The notes under the pieces are model-generated. The model was given only the letters and a program-made list of their open reading frames with translations. It had not been told where the DNA came from and searched no databases. A stretch of 64,000 bases of DNA from SIG603 sp964370775 (GTDB taxonomy: Bacteria; Bacillota; Clostridia; Oscillospirales; Acutalibacteraceae): assembly GCA_964370775.1 (NCBI GenBank), contig CAYJKT010000010.1, positions 21,491 to 85,490 on the forward strand. Reading direction: 5' to 3'. Of the stretch, positions 60,393-64,000 are shown one piece after another (within the stretch, counting starts at the first letter, position 1; each line of letters begins with the position of its first letter). The position numbers were made by a program, and so were the translations under genes.

Positions 60393-61523
60393 TCACTTTA
60401 TATCCTGTCGCACAAATACATAAGATTCAAGCGCCTTGCATAAAAGCACTACTATAAAAATCACTAAGTTACCGAATATTAACATCTGATATGTACTTGC
60501 TCCACGACCACTTATAATTGCAAGAGGTGTGTTAACTAACTGAATAATATCTGGAAGCGCTAATGTTGAGGTAGAGACGAAAAAGAATAAGCACAGACCT
60601 AAACCGACAACCAAAGCAGATTTTTGTGACTGAATAATAATGCAGATAAGCATTAAGATAGAAGAAAAAATAAACAAGTTAACAAAAGAGAATAAGAATA
60701 TTTGAATTACAATAGAGGAGATAGGTGCATATAAGTTAGATCCAATAGTAAACGAATTCGGTATGCTGGAATGTATTTTATAAGGATATGCTAGAGAGTT
60801 ATAGTCATCTACTAACGCAAACACCACAGATATTGATATGCAAAACAGCAAAAACATGAGCAAGGTATTGAAATATACGATAATATTTTTAGCAATCCAC
60901 AAGTGAATTCGACTTATGCTGTTTCCTAAAGTTATTTGAATTGTCTGTTCTGTATATTCGTCGCCAAGTGTAACTGCTACATTCAACATACAAATTGGAA
61001 TTAGCACAATTATTAATATCAAATATGAAAGATTGTTTATAAAGTAATTGCCAGTAAAAGCTGAATTAGTCATAGACACTAAGCTTAAATCGTTTGCTAT
61101 TAAATGCTCTCTATAAGCTATTCTATCATAAATACTTTCGTTTTGGTTAACACCATAATATCTACCATAATACCCAGAGATATCATACGATTGTGGGTTG
61201 TTTAGAAAAAAGTTTTCAAGCTCAATCTCGTATTTTAACACCTGCTCTGTATCGTCAGCTAAACTAGCATTATATAGCCTAAGCGCAATGTTAGATTGCT
61301 GTACATATAGAGCTCTTATATCTTCATCATTTTGCAAGTTAGCTTCAAAAGAAATATCTGTACTCAATTGTAGATAAAAGTCATCCATGTTATTGTCCTC
61401 AGTATTAAAATGAAACATACCAAAGTACAAAGCTATTGGCAAAATTATAACAGCTAAGTAAAACGAATATGTCAACTTGCTAGAGAAAAGCTTATTAAAC
61501 TCAATATAAAGAATTTTTTTCAT
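60393..61523 (-). CDS. ABC-2 type transporter permease (second)
   Basis: 376 residues. One N-terminal membrane helix (SFYLAVIILPIALYFGMF), a large external domain of about 120 residues, and five C-terminal helices including YLILIIVLIPICMLNVAVTLGDE. This one-plus-five layout is common in BcrB/lantibiotic-type export permeases. Paired with another permease and an ATPase just upstream. Probable heterodimeric exporter; the substrate is unknown. Confidence 0.8.
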   Translation of the reverse strand: MKKILYIEFNKLFSSKLTYSFYLAVIILPIALYFGMFHFNTEDNNMDDFYLQLSTDISFEANLQNDEDIRALYVQQSNIALRLYNASLADDTEQVLKYEIELENFFLNNPQSYDISGYYGRYYGVNQNESIYDRIAYREHLIANDLSLVSMTNSAFTGNYFINNLSYLILIIVLIPICMLNVAVTLGDEYTEQTIQITLGNSISRIHLWIAKNIIVYFNTLLMFLLFCISISVVFALVDDYNSLAYPYKIHSSIPNSFTIGSNLYAPISSIVIQIFLFSFVNLFIFSSILMLICIIIQSQKSALVVGLGLCLFFFVSTSTLALPDIIQLVNTPLAIISGRGASTYQMLIFGNLVIFIVVLLCKALESYVFVRQDIK

Positions 61524-61532
61524 ACTAACCCC

Positions 61533-62558
61533 CTAGATATTCATTTTGTTATGCCTTAAAGCTCCAACAGCACTTGTGATTACTCCAAAAGCAACAAGAG
61601 ACACACACAATATGATAATGTTAGTAGGCACAACAATTAGCTCTTTAATGTCAATAAAAAACATGATAGAAGAAACAGCTAAACCTGAAAAAGCAGTAAC
61701 TATTAAATTTTTGCTTAAAACTGACGCTAAGGTACAAAATGATGTTAATGCAAAAGAAAAACAGGTAAACACAAGTATGCTTTGCAAAAAGTATGAATAA
61801 AACGGAACTATAATATAGTCATCACGGCTAAATATTGCTATTGCAGTAGGTTGTAAAAAAGAGCCCATTTCAGTAGCTATCGTTACCCCTATAAAATAAG
61901 CGACAAGAATAAATATAACTAAAATCACAGGTGTAAGAGTGTTAAAAAGAATTTTTTGTCTGTAAATTTTCTTTCTGTTAAAAGATGTGTTCAACAAAAT
62001 CTTAATGCTACCAGTTCTAAGTTCTGTGCTATAGTTCATAGATAAAATAATAGCTGTAAGCCCTACAATCATAAAAGCAAATGTGTTCATTAATTGATAC
62101 ACTGTGTTAACACCGTCGACTTCTGAACCCGACATAAGAAGCTTCACATCATTTTCTATGTGATATTCTAATATATACAAACTAAGATAAAATTCATCAG
62201 GTTTAGAACCATAAGTTAACGTATCAAATGAGTCTAATGCTGATTCATATCTAACAGATAGTAATAAATCGTTATCTAATGTTTCATAAGCTTGAACCGA
62301 TAAATGGTTTAACTCCATTCTTCTAATAGCTTCCGGAGTATCTCCATAATCAATTCCGTTAGCCTCAAGGTCTGCTTGAATCTTTTCGTTCTGTTCAATT
62401 GAATCTTTTATTAAATCTATATGCCAATTTATTGTACTTAAATTCCGTGCAGAATAAAAATCTGTATAATATATAAAAATTGCAATAAAAGCTACGAACA
62501 ATGCCAATATCGTTTTGGTGTGAAGAAGTTTTTTTAGCTCAATTTTCAGTATCTTCAT
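61533..62558 (-). CDS. ABC-2 type transporter permease (first)
   Basis: 341 residues from the ATG at 62558 with GGGGGAAGAAAG upstream. Same one-plus-five topology: N-terminal ILALFVAFIAIFIYY, external domain, then FAFMIVGLTAIILSMNYSTELRTGSIKILL and further helices. It overlaps the ATPase gene by 20 nt, so translation is coupled. Sequence is clearly different from the second permease, pointing to a heterodimer. Confidence 0.8.
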   Translation of the reverse strand: MKILKIELKKLLHTKTILALFVAFIAIFIYYTDFYSARNLSTINWHIDLIKDSIEQNEKIQADLEANGIDYGDTPEAIRRMELNHLSVQAYETLDNDLLLSVRYESALDSFDTLTYGSKPDEFYLSLYILEYHIENDVKLLMSGSEVDGVNTVYQLMNTFAFMIVGLTAIILSMNYSTELRTGSIKILLNTSFNRKKIYRQKILFNTLTPVILVIFILVAYFIGVTIATEMGSFLQPTAIAIFSRDDYIIVPFYSYFLQSILVFTCFSFALTSFCTLASVLSKNLIVTAFSGLAVSSIMFFIDIKELIVVPTNIIILCVSLVAFGVITSAVGALRHNKMNI

Positions 62559-63252
62559 CTTTCTTCCCCCTAAACAAATCAACATACAATTTCTCTAAAT
62601 CAATGTCGTCACTTTTTTCAACATTAGCAACTATCTCACCTTTTTTTAAAAAGATAAACCTATCAGAAATTTTTTGTAACTCATTTAATCTATGAGAAGA
62701 TATTAAAACGGAAGTGTCTTTTGCCTTAGTTTCTCTCATAATATCAATAAAACTAAGTACAGAATCATAATCCAAACCATTGGTAGGCTCATCTAAAATA
62801 AGTAATTTAGGTTCTGCTAACAAACACATGCTAACATAAAGCTTTTGTTTCATACCCAAAGAATATTTGTGAGGATATTTGTTAATGTTTTTTCCAAGCT
62901 CACTAATCTCTATATATTTGTCTACCTTAGACTTCGATTTACCTCTAAGGTATGCAACCATTTCAAGGTGTTGCTTTCCTGTGAATTGCCTAAAAAAGCT
63001 AGGGTTTTCAATTAAGGAGGAAACCATGGATAAAGCTTTTTCTGTGTCTTTAAATAAATCTGTGCCACAAATGTCAACACTGCCACTGTTAGGGAAACAT
63101 AAGTTGACAATAATTTTCATCAAAGTAGTTTTGCCAGACCCATTAGGGCCTATCAAAGAGACTATCTCGCCTGAATTCATGCTTAAGTTTATGTCTTTTA
63201 AAACTTGTTCTTTGCCAAAGGACTTGTTTACAGAAGTTACGTTTAATACCAT
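62539..63252 (-). CDS. ABC transporter ATP-binding protein
   Basis: 237 residues. Walker A IGPNGSGKTTLMKI (about residue 35), the ABC signature KYSLGMKQKLYVSM, Walker B LLILDEPTNGLD and the SSHRL switch His. Length and sequence resemble BcrA-type ATPases used in peptide antibiotic resistance or signal export. GGAGTGATAACC precedes the ATG. First gene of the three-gene operon; no two-component system is adjacent. Confidence 0.92.
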   Translation of the reverse strand: MVLNVTSVNKSFGKEQVLKDINLSMNSGEIVSLIGPNGSGKTTLMKIIVNLCFPNSGSVDICGTDLFKDTEKALSMVSSLIENPSFFRQFTGKQHLEMVAYLRGKSKSKVDKYIEISELGKNINKYPHKYSLGMKQKLYVSMCLLAEPKLLILDEPTNGLDYDSVLSFIDIMRETKAKDTSVLISSHRLNELQKISDRFIFLKKGEIVANVEKSDDIDLEKLYVDLFRGKKDEDTEN

Positions 63253-63415
63253 GGTTATCACTCCTTTTAATTTTCTATAATAACATTATATAGCAAATTA
63301 TGTATAATATTATTAATAAATATAATATATTTTATTAATAATCAACATAATTAAGTCATTAACATACTGAAATTGAATAATAGTAAAAAATAATATAAAT
63401 TATATCAAAAAAAAC

Positions 63416-63444
63416 TTGCAAAATATCTTATACCGTGATATAAT
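63416..63444 (+). promoter_or_regulatory. SigA promoter of rpsB
   Basis: TTGCAA (63416-63421), 17-nt spacer, TATAAT (63439-63444), about 110 nt before rpsB. Confidence 0.75.
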
Positions 63445-63450
63445 TAACCG

Positions 63451-63553
63451 AAAAACGCACGCAATAGTTGTCGCCATGCCCTAGATGTGTATAACACTAG
63501 GAAAGCGATATGCCAGACTTTGCGGAGGATTAAATTTATTGGAGGTAATAAAA
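63451..63553 (+). ncRNA. Structured 5' leader of rpsB
   Basis: About 103 nt untranslated. TCGC (63471-63474)/GCGA (63505-63508) encloses CCTAG (63480-63484)/CTAGG (63497-63501) and a small TGT/ACA helix. Two ribosome-site-like boxes follow (GCGGAGG near 63522 and GGAGG at 63541). Autoregulation by S2 is possible; I cannot assign a known leader family. Confidence 0.45.
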
Positions 63554-64000
63554 ATGGCAGTAGTATCAATGAAACAATTATTAGAGGCAGGTGTTCACTT
63601 CGGTCACCAAACTAGAAGATGGAACCCTAAAATGGCAACTTACATCTTTACAGAGAGAAATGGTATTTATATCATCGACCTACAAAAAACTGTAAAAAAA
63701 TTAGAAGAAGCTTATAACTTCGTTCGTGAAGTATCTATGAACGGCAAAAACGTTCTTTTCGTAGGTACAAAAAAACAAGCTCAAGATTCAGTTAAAGAAG
63801 AAGCTGAAAGAGCTGGCGCTTACTATGTAAACGCAAGATGGTTAGGTGGTATGCTAACTAACTTCACAACAATCAAAAGAAGAATTGCTAGACTAGCTCA
63901 ACTTAGAGCAATGTCAGAAGACGGTACATTTGATCTTCTTCCTAAAAAAGAAGTTATCAAACTAAACCTTGAGATAGACAAGCTAGAGAAATTCCTAGGC
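63554..64000 (+). CDS. rpsB: 30S ribosomal protein S2 (3' truncated by window)
   Basis: The first 149 residues are present and open to the end. AVVSMKQLLEAGVHFGHQTRRWNPKMATYIFTERN contains the S2 signature (LLEAGVHFGHQTRRWNPKM; ribosome-binding), with NARWLGGMLTNFTTIKRR further on. GGAGGTAATAAAA precedes the ATG; an in-frame TTG at 63539 could add five residues but is less likely. Codon use is strongly biased, as in tig and rplS. Confidence 0.97.
   Translation, partial: MAVVSMKQLLEAGVHFGHQTRRWNPKMATYIFTERNGIYIIDLQKTVKKLEEAYNFVREVSMNGKNVLFVGTKKQAQDSVKEEAERAGAYYVNARWLGGMLTNFTTIKRRIARLAQLRAMSEDGTFDLLPKKEVIKLNLEIDKLEKFLG

Noticed and set aside
60393..63252. Bacteriocin biosynthesis or immunity locus
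   Set aside because: The ABC genes are of the right type, but no precursor peptide, modification enzyme or two-component system is adjacent.
63539..63556. TTG at 63539 as rpsB start
   Set aside because: It overlaps the ribosome site of the ATG at 63554, and S2 proteins begin at that ATG.

Overview
The window reads as chromosome of a low-GC, endospore-forming Firmicute of the class Clostridia, probably an anaerobe of the gut type. The evidence is AT-rich DNA with TTG and GTG starts, strong AGGAGG-type ribosome binding sites, a spoIIGA-sigE pair, gerW, a spoVM-like microgene, a bofA-like microgene, and gene orders shared with Bacillus and Clostridium. I see no tRNA, rRNA, CRISPR array, prophage or insertion sequence. 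Nearly all of the window is ordinary vertically inherited core genome; the novelty lies in small genes, RNA and operator structures, and one signalling island.

Layout. 1-4.0 kb: scpA (end)-scpB-DUF2953-gerW-dacF-rluB plus an overlapping unknown gene. 4.1-17.0 kb: the yicC-remA-gmk-rpoZ-priA-def-fmt-rsmB-rlmN-prpC-prkC-rsgA-thiN cluster (compare the B. subtilis ylo region, here without coaBC and rpe). It ends in a 56-codon unknown ORF and a 28-codon SpoVM candidate. 17-19.6 kb: a cytidylate-kinase-like gene, a flavodoxin-like gene and an orphan RES-domain gene. 19.6-22.6 kb: a structured leader and rplS-lepB-rbgA-rnhB-yraN. 22.6-25.8 kb: dipeptidase, thrC, phosphoesterase. 25.9-32.8 kb: tig-clpP-clpX-lon-engB (protein quality control) and a GNAT gene. 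32.9-37.6 kb: DUF4317 and a membrane-anchored protein, a MATE exporter, sigE-spoIIGA. 37.7-45.9 kb: thioesterase, dCMP deaminase, DUF3810 metalloprotease-like protein, GH2 and GH3 glycosidases, membrane alpha/beta hydrolase.

46.0-50.2 kb is a signalling island. A minus-strand operon carries a secreted Asp-rich repeat protein, an ECF sigma factor and an RsgI-like anti-sigma factor, headed by a good ECF-type promoter. Divergent from it is a BlaI-like repressor with a BlaR1-like M56 metalloprotease, headed by a promoter buried in a 52-bp dyad. 50.2-64 kb: a large palindromic element, an RlmD-type methylase, a free-standing small RNA gene with its own consensus promoter and terminator, a D-2-hydroxyacid dehydrogenase, a ferredoxin-type aldo/keto reductase, murD, rnr, the bofA-like microgene, nagA, DUF1848, a cysteine-rich microprotein, a three-gene ABC exporter, and the start of rpsB.

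The most notable pattern is that the two small sporulation-type transcription units (56-codon ORF/spoVM-like at 16.7 kb and bofA-like at 57.8 kb) both have the ribosome binding site folded into the right arm of a long hairpin. A sporulation-type -10 element (CATAnnnT-like) lies in the loop or inner stem. Read-through mRNA from the upstream housekeeping operon would therefore be translationally silent, while mRNA started inside the hairpin would be open. This is inference from sequence only.
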